A stretch of DNA of 6,789 nucleotides from contig VAZL01000397.1 of the NCBI GenBank assembly GCA_005883445.1, positions 4,778-11,566 of the forward strand, in the 5' to 3' direction. The position numbers were made by a program, and so were the translations under genes. Below the pieces are notes generated by a model. The model saw only the letters and a program-made list of their open reading frames with translations, did not search any database and had not been told where the DNA came from. Shown here in pieces: positions 1-5,956 of the stretch (its first letter is position 1; each line of letters opens with the position of its first letter). This stretch comes from Alphaproteobacteria bacterium (lineage in GTDB: Bacteria; Pseudomonadota; Alphaproteobacteria; Rhizobiales; Xanthobacteraceae).

Positions 1-738
1 GCTCGCATCGCTCGCGCGGCGGGTCCGCTCGCGAGCGTCGACGTCGTGGAGATCGGTCCGGGGCCGGGCGGGCTCACCCGTGCGCTGCTCGCAACGGGCG
101 CGCGCCGGGTGATCGCGGTCGAGCGCGACGACCGCGCGATCGCGGCGCTCGGCGAGATTGCTGGGCGATATCCCGGACGCCTCGAGATCGTTGCCGGCGA
201 TGCGCTCGACTTCGATCCGCGCCCGCTCCTCGGCAACGCCCTCGCGCGCGTGGTTGCGAACCTGCCCTACAACATCGCCACTGCGCTGTTGGTCCGCTGG
301 CTCACGCTCGAACCATGGCCGCCCTGGTACGACCGGCTCGTGCTGATGTTCCAGCGCGAGGTCGCCGAACGCGTCGTCGCCGCCCCCGGCTGCAAGAGCT
401 ACGGACGCCTGTCCGTCCTCGTTGGCTGGCGTTGCAAAGCGCACATCCGGTTCGACGTCGCCGGCAGCGCCTTCGTGCCGCCACCAAAAGTCACGTCGTC
501 CGTCGTGGAGGTGGTGCCGCGCGAAAATCCGCTCGCCTGCGAGCGCCCCGCGCTCGAGCGGGTGACTGAAGCCGCGTTCGGTCAGCGCCGCAAGATGCTG
601 CGCCAGAGCCTGAAATCGCTGGGCACCGATCCATCCGCGTTGCTCGACGCCGCGAGGATCGAGCCGACCGCGCGGCCCGAGGACGTGCCGGTTGAGGGGT
701 TCGTTGCTCTCGCGCGGGCCTTTACAGCGCGCCGTTGA
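1..738 (+). CDS. rsmA: 16S rRNA (adenine(1518)-N6/adenine(1519)-N6)-dimethyltransferase RsmA (KsgA), 5' truncated by window edge
   Basis: Uses S-adenosylmethionine to dimethylate two adjacent adenines in the 3'-terminal hairpin (helix 45) of 16S rRNA, a late step in 30S subunit assembly in the cytoplasm. The frame is open from base 1 (first residues ARIARAAGPLAS), so the true start lies outside the window; 245 residues are visible of about 270-290 usual, and the N-terminal LGQNFL-type segment is missing. A GTG at 46 is internal, because homologous sequence continues upstream of it. Seen in visible numbering: SAM loop EIGPGPGGLT (17-26), acidic residue ending strand 2 in VERD (E41), catalytic NLPYNIAT (87-94), YGRLSVL (134-140), FVPPPKV (158-164), and the C-terminal helical RNA-binding region with FGQRRKMLRQSL (193-204). 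It converges on gmk with a 53-nt gap. No motif is damaged; identification is firm. Confidence 0.97.
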   Translation, partial: ARIARAAGPLASVDVVEIGPGPGGLTRALLATGARRVIAVERDDRAIAALGEIAGRYPGRLEIVAGDALDFDPRPLLGNALARVVANLPYNIATALLVRWLTLEPWPPWYDRLVLMFQREVAERVVAAPGCKSYGRLSVLVGWRCKAHIRFDVAGSAFVPPPKVTSSVVEVVPRENPLACERPALERVTEAAFGQRRKMLRQSLKSLGTDPSALLDAARIEPTARPEDVPVEGFVALARAFTARR

Positions 739-791
739 TGGCACGCAGGTCCTTCTTCGCCCGGCGGCCCCACACTCTCATCAATTCGGTG

Positions 792-1451
792 TCAAAGCTG
801 CGCCTGCAGGCGGCGAATGAACTCGGAGAGACCGATCTGCCGCTCGCGCTTGAGGCGCTCGGCCGCGAGGATCGATTGCACCTGCGCAAAAGCGTGATCG
901 ACATCGGTATTGATCACGACGTAGTCGTACTCCGCCCAGTGACTCATCTCGTCGGCCGCCGTTGCCATGCGAGCGTGAATCACGTCATCGGAATCCTGCG
1001 CTCTCCGCCGCAGCCGCTGTTCGAGGTCCGGCATTGACGGCGGCAGCACGAAGATACTGACGAGATCGCGGTCCGCCTTTTCGCGAAGCTGCTGCGTCCC
1101 CTGCCAGTCGATGTCGAACAAAACGTCGTGCCCGCGCACCAGCGCGGCCTCCACCGGCGCGCGCGGCGTGCCGTAGCGATGGCCGAACACGTGCGCCCAC
1201 TCCAGCAGCTCGCCGCGCTTGATCATGGCCTCGAACCGGGCGGCGTCGATGAAATGATAATCGCGGCCGTCGACTTCGCCCGGCCTTTGCTTGCGCGTCG
1301 TCACCGAGACCGAAAGCTCCACGCCGGGATCGGCGTCGAGCAGCCTGCGCGAAAGCGTTGTCTTGCCTGCACCCGAAGGCGAGGACAGCACTAGCATGAG
1401 CCCGCGGCGGGCGACGGCGTCGCTCTGTTGCTGACCCCCGCTTGCCGTCAT
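792..1451 (-). CDS. gmk: Guanylate kinase
   Basis: Cytoplasmic ATP:GMP phosphotransferase making GDP from GMP, the essential entry to GTP, dGTP and (p)ppGpp pools. 219 residues, normal for the family. Seen: P-loop SSPSGAGKTT (23-32), GMP-binding segment SVSVTTRKQRPGEVDGRDYHF read in two parts (SVSVTTR 47-53; RPGEVDGRDYHF 56-67), LLEWAHVFGHRYGTP, the strand VLFDIDWQGTQQL, and the lid-region arginines in LEQRLRRRAQDSDDVI. The ATG at 1451 lies only 4 nt after the yicC stop; the end of yicC supplies a plausible GGAATGAG ribosome site, so the two are probably translationally coupled. This start gives an 18-residue lead before the core (GLMLVLSSPSG); a second ATG at residue 19 is possible but leaves almost nothing before the first strand. 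It is the last visible gene of the minus-strand run; no rpoZ follows it here. Confidence 0.97.
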   Translation of the reverse strand: MTASGGQQQSDAVARRGLMLVLSSPSGAGKTTLSRRLLDADPGVELSVSVTTRKQRPGEVDGRDYHFIDAARFEAMIKRGELLEWAHVFGHRYGTPRAPVEAALVRGHDVLFDIDWQGTQQLREKADRDLVSIFVLPPSMPDLEQRLRRRAQDSDDVIHARMATAADEMSHWAEYDYVVINTDVDHAFAQVQSILAAERLKRERQIGLSEFIRRLQAQL

Positions 1452-1455
1452 CAGC

Positions 1456-2343
1456 TCATTCCAAATTCTGCACTTGCTCGCGGAACTGCTCGACCACGCT
1501 CTTGAGCTCCAGCCCGATGTTGGTCAACTCCACGTCGTTCGACTTGGAGCACAGCGTGTTCGCCTCGCGATTGAGCTCCTGCGCGAGGAAATCGAGTCGG
1601 CGGCCGATTGGGCCCCCACCGGCAATGAGCCGCTCGATCTGCGCGACGTGGGACGCGAGCCGGTCGAGCTCCTCGCGGATATCGGCCTTGCTTGCGATCA
1701 GGATCGCCTCCTGGTGCAGCCGATCGGGATCGAAGCGGTCGGACGCATCGAGCAGCATCGCCACCTGCTCGACGATGCGCGCCTTGATCGCCTCGGGGCG
1801 ACGCCCAGGCGCGGCCTCCGCTCGCTCGGCGAGAACGGCGATTTCCCGCACGCGCTGGGTCAGGACTTGCCCCAACACCTCGCCTTCGTGCCGACGCATG
1901 GCGGCCAGTTCTGCGACCGTTGCACGGAAGCCGGCGATGACCGCCGCCTCGGCGACGCGCCGATCCTCTTCGCGCTCGTCCTCGTCGATGACCTCGATCA
2001 CGCCTTTGAGCGACAGGATGCCGTCGAGCCGCGGTGCGGCGGCGTCCACACGTCCGGCGAGGCCCTTGACGGTCGCGAGCACGGCTGCGAGCACGGGCTC
2101 GTTGATGCGCACGCTGGGCGCGACGCCCTGCCGTTCCACCGTGAGCGTACCATGCACCGTGCCGCGCGCGAGCACCTGTGCTGCGCCGTTGCGCGCCGGG
2201 CCTTCGACCGCGTCCCAGCCCGGCGGCAGACGCAGCCGCAAATCGAACCCCTTGGCATTGACCGATTTCAGCTCCCAAGCCCAGCTATAGGCGCCGCTTA
2301 CGCCGTGGCCACGCGCGAAGCCGGTCATGCTCGAGAGCGCCAT
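1456..2343 (-). CDS. yicC: YicC/YloC family endoribonuclease
   Basis: Member of the YicC/YloC family, described in other bacteria as a metal-dependent endoribonuclease that acts on RNA turnover, including small-RNA decay in Escherichia coli. 295 residues, typical length. Seen: the hallmark N-terminus SMTGFARG (5-12), then WELKSVNAKGFDLRLRLPPG (23-42) of the N-terminal domain; a charged helical stretch EVIDEDEREEDRR (117-129); EGEVLGQVLTQRV (153-165); and the conserved C-terminal domain with ADIREELDRLASH (220-232), GRRLDFLAQELNREANTL (247-264), SKSNDVELTNIGLELK (266-281). The ATG at 2343 is preceded by AGAGG only 3 nt away, a short spacing; the next ATG (residue 6) would cut into the hallmark motif, so 2343 is preferred. 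It ends 4 nt before gmk, a pairing also seen as yloC near gmk in Firmicutes. In vivo substrates here are unknown. Confidence 0.95.
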   Translation of the reverse strand: MALSSMTGFARGHGVSGAYSWAWELKSVNAKGFDLRLRLPPGWDAVEGPARNGAAQVLARGTVHGTLTVERQGVAPSVRINEPVLAAVLATVKGLAGRVDAAAPRLDGILSLKGVIEVIDEDEREEDRRVAEAAVIAGFRATVAELAAMRRHEGEVLGQVLTQRVREIAVLAERAEAAPGRRPEAIKARIVEQVAMLLDASDRFDPDRLHQEAILIASKADIREELDRLASHVAQIERLIAGGGPIGRRLDFLAQELNREANTLCSKSNDVELTNIGLELKSVVEQFREQVQNLE

Positions 2344-2389
2344 CGGCCTCTACCCACGCAAGCATCTTGGGTGATCGAATCGGGCGGGG

Positions 2390-2418
2390 ACCTTAGCGAC
2401 GAGGCAGAGAGGTCACAA
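2390..2418 (-). promoter_or_regulatory. Weak candidate sigma-70-type promoter ahead of yicC-gmk
   Basis: In the 105-nt gap between mltG and yicC, reading the minus strand, TTGTGA (complement of 2413-2418) is followed after exactly 17 nt by TAAGGT (complement of 2390-2395). The first box matches TTGACA at 4 of 6 positions and the second matches TATAAT at 3 of 6. Spacing is ideal but the boxes are poor, so this may be chance. If real it would let yicC-gmk be transcribed independently of the fatty acid and mltG genes. Confidence 0.18.
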
Positions 2419-2448
2419 GGGCAGAGGGCGCGGGCGCGTTCTGCGCAC

Positions 2449-3888
2449 TTACTGTGCGGGCGCGGCGCCCTTTGACGAGCCGTTGGCGCTGCGCTTGCTG
2501 CGCTGCGCGGGCGACGGCGCCGTGCGTGTCGGGGCAGGTGGCGTTTGGGCGTCCGGGACCGGCGCCTCTCCTCTCAGCTCGTGCTCGATCGCACGTAAGC
2601 GCCCGACGTTCTTTACATGCTGCTCGTAGCTTTCCGCGAAAGCGTGTCCACCGGTGCCGTCGGCCACGAAATAGAGTTCCTTCGTGCGCGCCGGATTGGC
2701 GGCGGCCTCGATCGAAGCGCGACCGGGGTTGGCAATCGGTCCGGGCGGCAAGCCGTCGATGATGTAGGTGTTGTAGGGAGTGGGTTGCGCTATCTCGCTC
2801 TTGGTGAGCGGATGCCCGAGCGCCCCCTTGCCGAAGACGAGACCGTAGATGATGGTTGGATCCGATTGCAGTTTCATCTTCTGCTTGAGCCGGTTGGCCA
2901 ACACCGCCGCGATGCGCGTGCGCTCCTCGGGCTTGCCGGTCTCCTTCTCGATGATCGATGCGAGAATGACGAGTTGGTCGGGCGTCTTGAGCGGCAGATC
3001 GGGATTGCGGCGATCCCATACTTCGCGCACCAGCCGCTCTTGCGCCTGGCGCATGCGTTGGAGCACCTGCTCGCGCGTGAATCCGCGGTTGAAATGGTAG
3101 CTGTCGGGTAACAGGCTGCCTTCCCGCGGGACATCCTTGATGTTGCCGGAGAGAACGTCGTTCTCCAGCAGCCGCGCGACGATTTGCTCGGACGTCAGGC
3201 CTTCCGGAATGGTGAGTTGATGTTGCACCACCTTTCCTTCGAGAATCGTTTCCACCACCTCTTTCATGCTGGCCCGCTTGGGGAAGAGATATTCGCCGGC
3301 CTTGAGATCGGAGCGCGCCTTGAGCGCGAACACGCCGCCGAGGAAGACGAAACGGTTCGCGTCGACCACCCCCTCGCGGTTGAGCAGATCGGCGATGTCC
3401 AGCATGCTAGTGCGCGGCGGGATGCTGACGATCTTGTCCTCTTGCAAGGGGCCCGGGGCTTCGAACCGGCTCTTGCCGAAGACAACCGCTCCGCCCGCAA
3501 CGATAAGGACGAGGACCAACGCGGTGAAAACGGCGTTGCCCATGATCACCAGTGGGTTGCGTACGCGCCTGGAACGCCGGCTCGGAACCGGCATGTGATC
3601 GGGCTCGAGCGCGGCGCGCGGGCTGCGCGGCGCGATGCGCTTGGGCTCCATGACCGACCCGCCCAGTCCGTCCGGTCGCCCCGATATGGGCGGTTCCGGC
3701 TCTCCGACGCCAAGCACCACCCGTCCCGAAGTCCCTGCAAGAGGCGATCCGGCAGACGCCGGCAGCGGGTTGGCCCGCGGTAGCGACGGATCAATGCTCC
3801 CCCCTCCTGCCTTGGAAGCGTCCGGTGAGGCGTCCGGACGCGCCGGATCGCGGCCGCTGCTACCAGGCGGTGCGTTGTGCGAGTTCAC
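2449..3888 (-). CDS. mltG: Endolytic murein transglycosylase MltG (YceG family)
   Basis: Inner-membrane enzyme that cuts nascent peptidoglycan glycan strands near the membrane and so limits their length. 479 residues, longer than Escherichia coli MltG (340). Seen: residues 1-110 are a Pro/Ser/Gly-rich, probably disordered cytoplasmic tail ending in the basic run RRSRRVR; one membrane helix at about 112-137; a LysM-like region from about 151; PEGLTSEQI (228-236); EGSLLPDSYHF (256-266); the catalytic segment LASIIEKETGKPEER (309-323) with the predicted catalytic Glu at 314; QSDPTIIYGL (341-350); and GLPPGPIANPG (379-389). The last 40 residues are a Pro/Ala-rich basic tail. The GTG start at 3888 has AAGGTGGGG 9 nt upstream, and an in-frame TAG two codons before it blocks further extension. 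An internal ATG (residue 80, base 3651), close to the segment where similarity to relatives seems to begin, is a real alternative. Lies between fabF and yicC. Confidence 0.95.
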   Translation of the reverse strand: MNSHNAPPGSSGRDPARPDASPDASKAGGGSIDPSLPRANPLPASAGSPLAGTSGRVVLGVGEPEPPISGRPDGLGGSVMEPKRIAPRSPRAALEPDHMPVPSRRSRRVRNPLVIMGNAVFTALVLVLIVAGGAVVFGKSRFEAPGPLQEDKIVSIPPRTSMLDIADLLNREGVVDANRFVFLGGVFALKARSDLKAGEYLFPKRASMKEVVETILEGKVVQHQLTIPEGLTSEQIVARLLENDVLSGNIKDVPREGSLLPDSYHFNRGFTREQVLQRMRQAQERLVREVWDRRNPDLPLKTPDQLVILASIIEKETGKPEERTRIAAVLANRLKQKMKLQSDPTIIYGLVFGKGALGHPLTKSEIAQPTPYNTYIIDGLPPGPIANPGRASIEAAANPARTKELYFVADGTGGHAFAESYEQHVKNVGRLRAIEHELRGEAPVPDAQTPPAPTRTAPSPAQRSKRSANGSSKGAAPAQ

Positions 3889-3897
3889 CGGCTATGT

Positions 3898-3906
3898 CCC
3901 CACCTT
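3898..3906 (-). promoter_or_regulatory. Ribosome binding site supporting the GTG start of mltG
   Basis: On the minus strand AAGGTGGGG ends 9 nt before the GTG at 3888. It resembles the anti-16S consensus well enough to favour the long form of MltG with its 110-residue N-terminal tail. The internal ATG at 3651 has only a GGCGGG-like run upstream. The site overlaps the last codons of the small open frame at 3892-4038. Confidence 0.5.
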
Positions 3907-3996
3907 GAGGCCCACGATAGCCGCTACCACCGCGTCCAGTTCAGGTACCGACCCTCGCGAGCCCCGCAAAGGCGTGAGCATGTCATTTCGCCGATC

Positions 3997-4024
3997 TCCC
4001 ATCGAATGGCACAGCGGGATGGGA
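3997..4024 (-). repeat. Inverted repeat with 7-bp stem in the fabF-mltG gap
   Basis: TCCCATC (3997-4003) and GATGGGA (4018-4024) are exact reverse complements separated by 14 nt. As RNA this could form a stem of 7 pairs in the leader between fabF and mltG. No run of T follows on the minus strand, so it does not look like an intrinsic terminator. It could slow read-through or protect the RNA, or mean nothing. Confidence 0.3.
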
Positions 4025-4108
4025 CCGAACCCCCTCATATTAAACGAGAATATGGCCAAAGGTGGAACCGTGAATCACACCCGTTCAGGGCGCCGCCCCG
4101 AGCTCGCC

Positions 4109-5374
4109 TTAATCTGTAAGGCGGCGAAAGATGAGCGACGCATTGGTTCCACCAAAGCCGAAAGAATTGGACAGGACCACGTCGATGCTGCGCCTTTTCG
4201 AGTGATGCGGCACGAGATCGATCGCCGTCTCCACGGACGGATTATCGAGATTGATGGTTGGTGGCGCCACGCCGTCGCGCATGGCCAGGATCGAAAAGAT
4301 CGCCTCGACGGCACCCGCGGCACCCAATAAGTGCCCGATCGAGGACTTGGTCGAGGACATGCACATGCGCGCCGCGGCGTTGCCGACCAGACGGTGCACG
4401 GCGCCAAGCTCGATCTCGTCGCCGACCGGCGTCGAGGTGCCATGAGCATTGATGTAATCGATCTCCCCCGCCGGGATGCCGGCGCGCTTGATCGCCGCAT
4501 TCATGCAGCGTAGTGCGCCATCGCCGTCCTCCGCCGGCGAGGTGATGTGATAAGCGTCGCCAGAGAGTCCATAGCCGATGAGCTCGGCATAAATCCTGGC
4601 GCCCCGGCGCTTGGCGTGGTCATAAGTTTCGAGCACGACGATGCCCGCGCCCTCGCCCATCACGAACCCGTCTCGATCGCGGTCGTAAGGGCGGGACGCA
4701 CGTTCCGGCGTATCATTGAATGACGTGGACAGCGCGCGACAGGCGAGAAATCCGGCCATGCCAATGCGCGAGATCGGCGACTCGGCGCCACCCGCCAGCA
4801 TGACCTCGGCGTCACCCAGCGCCACCAAGCGTGCGGCATCGCCGATGGCATGCGCCCCGCTCGAACAGGCGGTTACCACCGCGTGATTGGGTCCCTTCAG
4901 GCCGTGCGCAATCGACACATATCCCGCCGCCAGGTTGATCAAACGGCCAGGGATGAAGAACGGCGACACGCGCCGCGGCCCTTTCTCCTTTAGTACGATC
5001 GCAGTTTCGGCAATGCCGGTGAGGCCGCCGATACCGGCCCCGATCATCACGCCGGTACTCGCTTGTTCGTCGTAGGTCGCCGGCTTCCAGCCCGCATCGT
5101 CGAGCGCCTGGCGCGCGGCGCACATGGCGAAGATGATGAAATCATCGACCTTGCGCTGCTCCTTCGGCTCCATCCATTGATCGGGATTGAAGCTGCCGTC
5201 CGAGCCATCCCCACGCGGAACCTGGCAGGCGATCTTCGCCGCCAAATCGGAAACGTCGAAGGTCTCGATGCGCTTGGCCCCGCTGTCGCCGCTGATGAGG
5301 CGTTGCCACGTCGGCTCGACGCCGCAAGCGAGCGGCGTCACCATGCCGAGTCCCGTGACGACGACGCGTCTCAT
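4109..5374 (-). CDS. fabF: Beta-ketoacyl-ACP synthase II
   Basis: Condenses malonyl-ACP with acyl-ACP in the elongation cycle of type II fatty acid synthesis; FabF enzymes are known for extending C16:1 to C18:1. Cytoplasmic homodimer of the thiolase fold. 421 residues, usual for the family (413 in Escherichia coli). Seen: N-terminal VVVTGLGMVTPLACGV (4-19); nucleophile Cys170 in VVTACSSGAHAIGDA; catalytic His311 in NAHGTSTPVGD; Lys343 and His348 in STKSSIGHLLGAAGAVEA; and the glycine-rich loop NSFGFGGTNAS (403-413). The ATG at 5374 has AGGA 7 nt upstream and begins directly at the conserved first strand. It follows acpP, its carrier substrate, by 108 nt, and mltG lies 220 nt downstream. FabB-type enzymes share the fold, but length and the adjacent acpP favour FabF. 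Confidence 0.97.
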   Translation of the reverse strand: MRRVVVTGLGMVTPLACGVEPTWQRLISGDSGAKRIETFDVSDLAAKIACQVPRGDGSDGSFNPDQWMEPKEQRKVDDFIIFAMCAARQALDDAGWKPATYDEQASTGVMIGAGIGGLTGIAETAIVLKEKGPRRVSPFFIPGRLINLAAGYVSIAHGLKGPNHAVVTACSSGAHAIGDAARLVALGDAEVMLAGGAESPISRIGMAGFLACRALSTSFNDTPERASRPYDRDRDGFVMGEGAGIVVLETYDHAKRRGARIYAELIGYGLSGDAYHITSPAEDGDGALRCMNAAIKRAGIPAGEIDYINAHGTSTPVGDEIELGAVHRLVGNAAARMCMSSTKSSIGHLLGAAGAVEAIFSILAMRDGVAPPTINLDNPSVETAIDLVPHHSKRRSIDVVLSNSFGFGGTNASLIFRRLTD

Positions 5375-5400
5375 CTTCGATTCCTTAGCCGGCAGCCAAT

Positions 5401-5406
5401 ATCATA
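5401..5406 (-). promoter_or_regulatory. Candidate -10 box for a fabF promoter
   Basis: TATGAT on the minus strand (complement of 5401-5406) matches TATAAT at 5 of 6 positions and sits in an unusually AT-rich patch, inside an 11-nt palindrome AATATcATATT (5398-5408). The only -35-like box, TTGGCG, lies 20 nt upstream, which is too far for a good sigma-70 promoter. fabF in Escherichia coli has its own promoter, so a separate one here would be reasonable, but the support is thin. Confidence 0.2.
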
Positions 5407-5464
5407 TTCTCCCGCCGCCGCGAGGGCGCCAAGGCAATCTCCGATCGCAGAAAACCGTGAGGGT

Positions 5465-5480
5465 CCGCCCGAAATGGCGG
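5465..5480 (-). repeat. Small hairpin just downstream of acpP
   Basis: CCGCC (5465-5469) and GGCGG (5476-5480) pair across a 6-nt loop, starting 2 nt after the acpP stop codon. The stem has only 5 pairs and no T-run follows, so it is not a classical terminator. A 3' hairpin could stabilise the acpP part of the message, which is normally needed in excess over fabF, but in GC-rich DNA such a stem may be chance. Confidence 0.2.
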
Positions 5481-5482
5481 CG

Positions 5483-5722
5483 TTAGCTTTTTGCGTTTTT
5501 TTCAAGGAATTTAATGGCGTCGCCGACCGTCAGGATGGTCTCGGCGGCGTCATCAGGGATCTCGCAACCGAATTCTTCCTCGAACGCCATAACGAGTTCG
5601 ACCGTATCCAGGCTGTCGGCCCCGAGATCGTCGATGAAGCTTGCGTTCTCGGTCACCTTTTCGGGTTCGACGCCCAAATGTTCCACGACGATCTTTTTCA
5701 CCCGCTCGCCAATATCACTCAT
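5483..5722 (-). CDS. acpP: Acyl carrier protein
   Basis: Small acidic carrier that holds growing acyl chains on a 4'-phosphopantetheine arm and presents them to the fatty acid synthesis enzymes, and to lipid A and phospholipid acyltransferases. 79 residues, the standard size. Seen: the attachment site GADSLDTVELVMAFEEEFG with the modified Ser at residue 37; acidic helix II (35-50) that enzymes recognise; and a C-terminal helix ending DAIKFLEKNAKS. The ATG at 5722 has GAGG 8 nt upstream, with AAAGGA a little further out. It is set off from fabG by a 234-nt gap, the longest in the window, which suggests separate control of this highly expressed gene, and from fabF by 108 nt. Sequence is entirely typical of the primary AcpP and not of AcpXL or other specialised carriers. 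Confidence 0.98.
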   Translation of the reverse strand: MSDIGERVKKIVVEHLGVEPEKVTENASFIDDLGADSLDTVELVMAFEEEFGCEIPDDAAETILTVGDAIKFLEKNAKS

Positions 5723-5799
5723 CGCTGCAACCTCGCGTCCTTTGAATTGGGCTCGATCGGTCAGCGCCCCCGAGCCATTGCGGTATGGGCTTGCGTGGT

Positions 5800-5884
5800 A
5801 TCCGCCGTCGGATCATCGGGTCGCGAGCGGACCCCTATGACGATTGGCACCGTTATGCCGCCCCAGCCAAACCGAAGCTCGGTT
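5800..5884. repeat. Cluster of four inverted repeats in the acpP leader region
   Basis: Within the 234-nt gap between fabG and acpP four exact inverted repeats follow one another. They are ATCCG-4 nt-CGGAT (5800-5813), GGGTC-7 nt-GACCC (5818-5834), TTGGC-17 nt-GCCAA (5844-5870), and AACCGA-3 nt-TCGGTT (5870-5884). The last two abut, sharing base 5870. The tightest, AACCGA-AGC-TCGGTT on the plus strand, could be a hairpin or an operator half-site pair. No T-run follows any of them on the minus strand. No good -35/-10 pair was found here, so promoter position cannot be stated. Arms of 5-6 bp are common by chance, so function is only suggested. Confidence 0.3.
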
Positions 5885-5913
5885 ACCATACTTCAAATGC
5901 CTTGACCAGCACG

Positions 5914-5941
5914 GCGGCGCCGCACCGGGAACCCCGCGGGG
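5914..5941. repeat. Two adjacent 10-bp GC palindromes downstream of fabG
   Basis: GCGGCGCCGC (5914-5923) and CCCCGCGGGG (5932-5941) are both perfect 10-bp palindromes, 8 nt apart, beginning 15 nt after the fabG stop when read on the minus strand. They could fold into short GC hairpins at the 3' end of the fabD-fabG message. There is no U-tract, so a classical intrinsic terminator is not supported. Confidence 0.3.
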
Positions 5942-5956
5942 CCTCGACGACGACGC

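Larger units (their letters stand above)
3892..4038 (-). other. Possible 48-codon upstream open reading frame before mltG
   Basis: In the 220-nt gap between fabF and mltG, an ATG at 4038 opens a frame of 48 codons ending in TAG at 3892-3894. The peptide starts MRGFGPIPLCHSMGD and ends ELDAVVAAIVGLKVGT. It is in the same frame as mltG and only the codon CCG lies between its stop and the mltG GTG. No convincing ribosome site precedes the ATG, and I do not recognise the peptide. It could be a coupled leader peptide, an untranslated leader with a chance open frame, or a remnant of a longer MltG N-terminus. Chance is the most likely reading. Confidence 0.15.

Noticed and set aside
46..738. GTG at 46 as the true rsmA start
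   Set aside because: The frame stays open to base 1 and the upstream residues fit the family, and a start here would remove the strand leading into the SAM-binding loop.
722..780. 19-codon basic peptide frame (MRVWGRRAKKDLRAINGAL) after gmk on the minus strand
   Set aside because: Overlaps the 3' end of rsmA, has no ribosome site, and gmk already ends at its family-typical C-terminus, so it is neither a frameshifted tail nor a supported small gene.
1474..2475. Plus-strand open frame of 333 codons opposite yicC
   Set aside because: Antisense to a firmly identified gene; long opposite frames are common in GC-rich DNA, the translation shows no known domain, and no ribosome site supports it.
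2393..3019. Minus-strand open frame of 208 codons overlapping the mltG 3' half in another frame
   Set aside because: Arg/Ala-rich out-of-frame shadow of the MltG catalytic domain, which is clearly coded in the other frame.
4051..4108. Intrinsic terminator after fabF
   Set aside because: GGGC-GGC-GCCC near 4090 could pair but the stem is 4 bp and no T-run follows.
3635..4330. Plus-strand open frame of 231 codons spanning the mltG start, the gap and the fabF end
   Set aside because: It runs antisense through the ends of two real genes and its composition is that of reversed low-complexity mltG and fabF sequence; no recognisable domain.
5713..5815. 33-codon minus-strand frame running into the acpP start
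   Set aside because: No ribosome site and no recognisable peptide; it overlaps the acpP ATG out of frame and sits among the inverted repeats, so chance is the better reading.
5063..5905. Plus-strand open frame of 280 codons across fabF, acpP and the acpP leader
   Set aside because: Antisense shadow of two certain genes with no domain pattern of its own.
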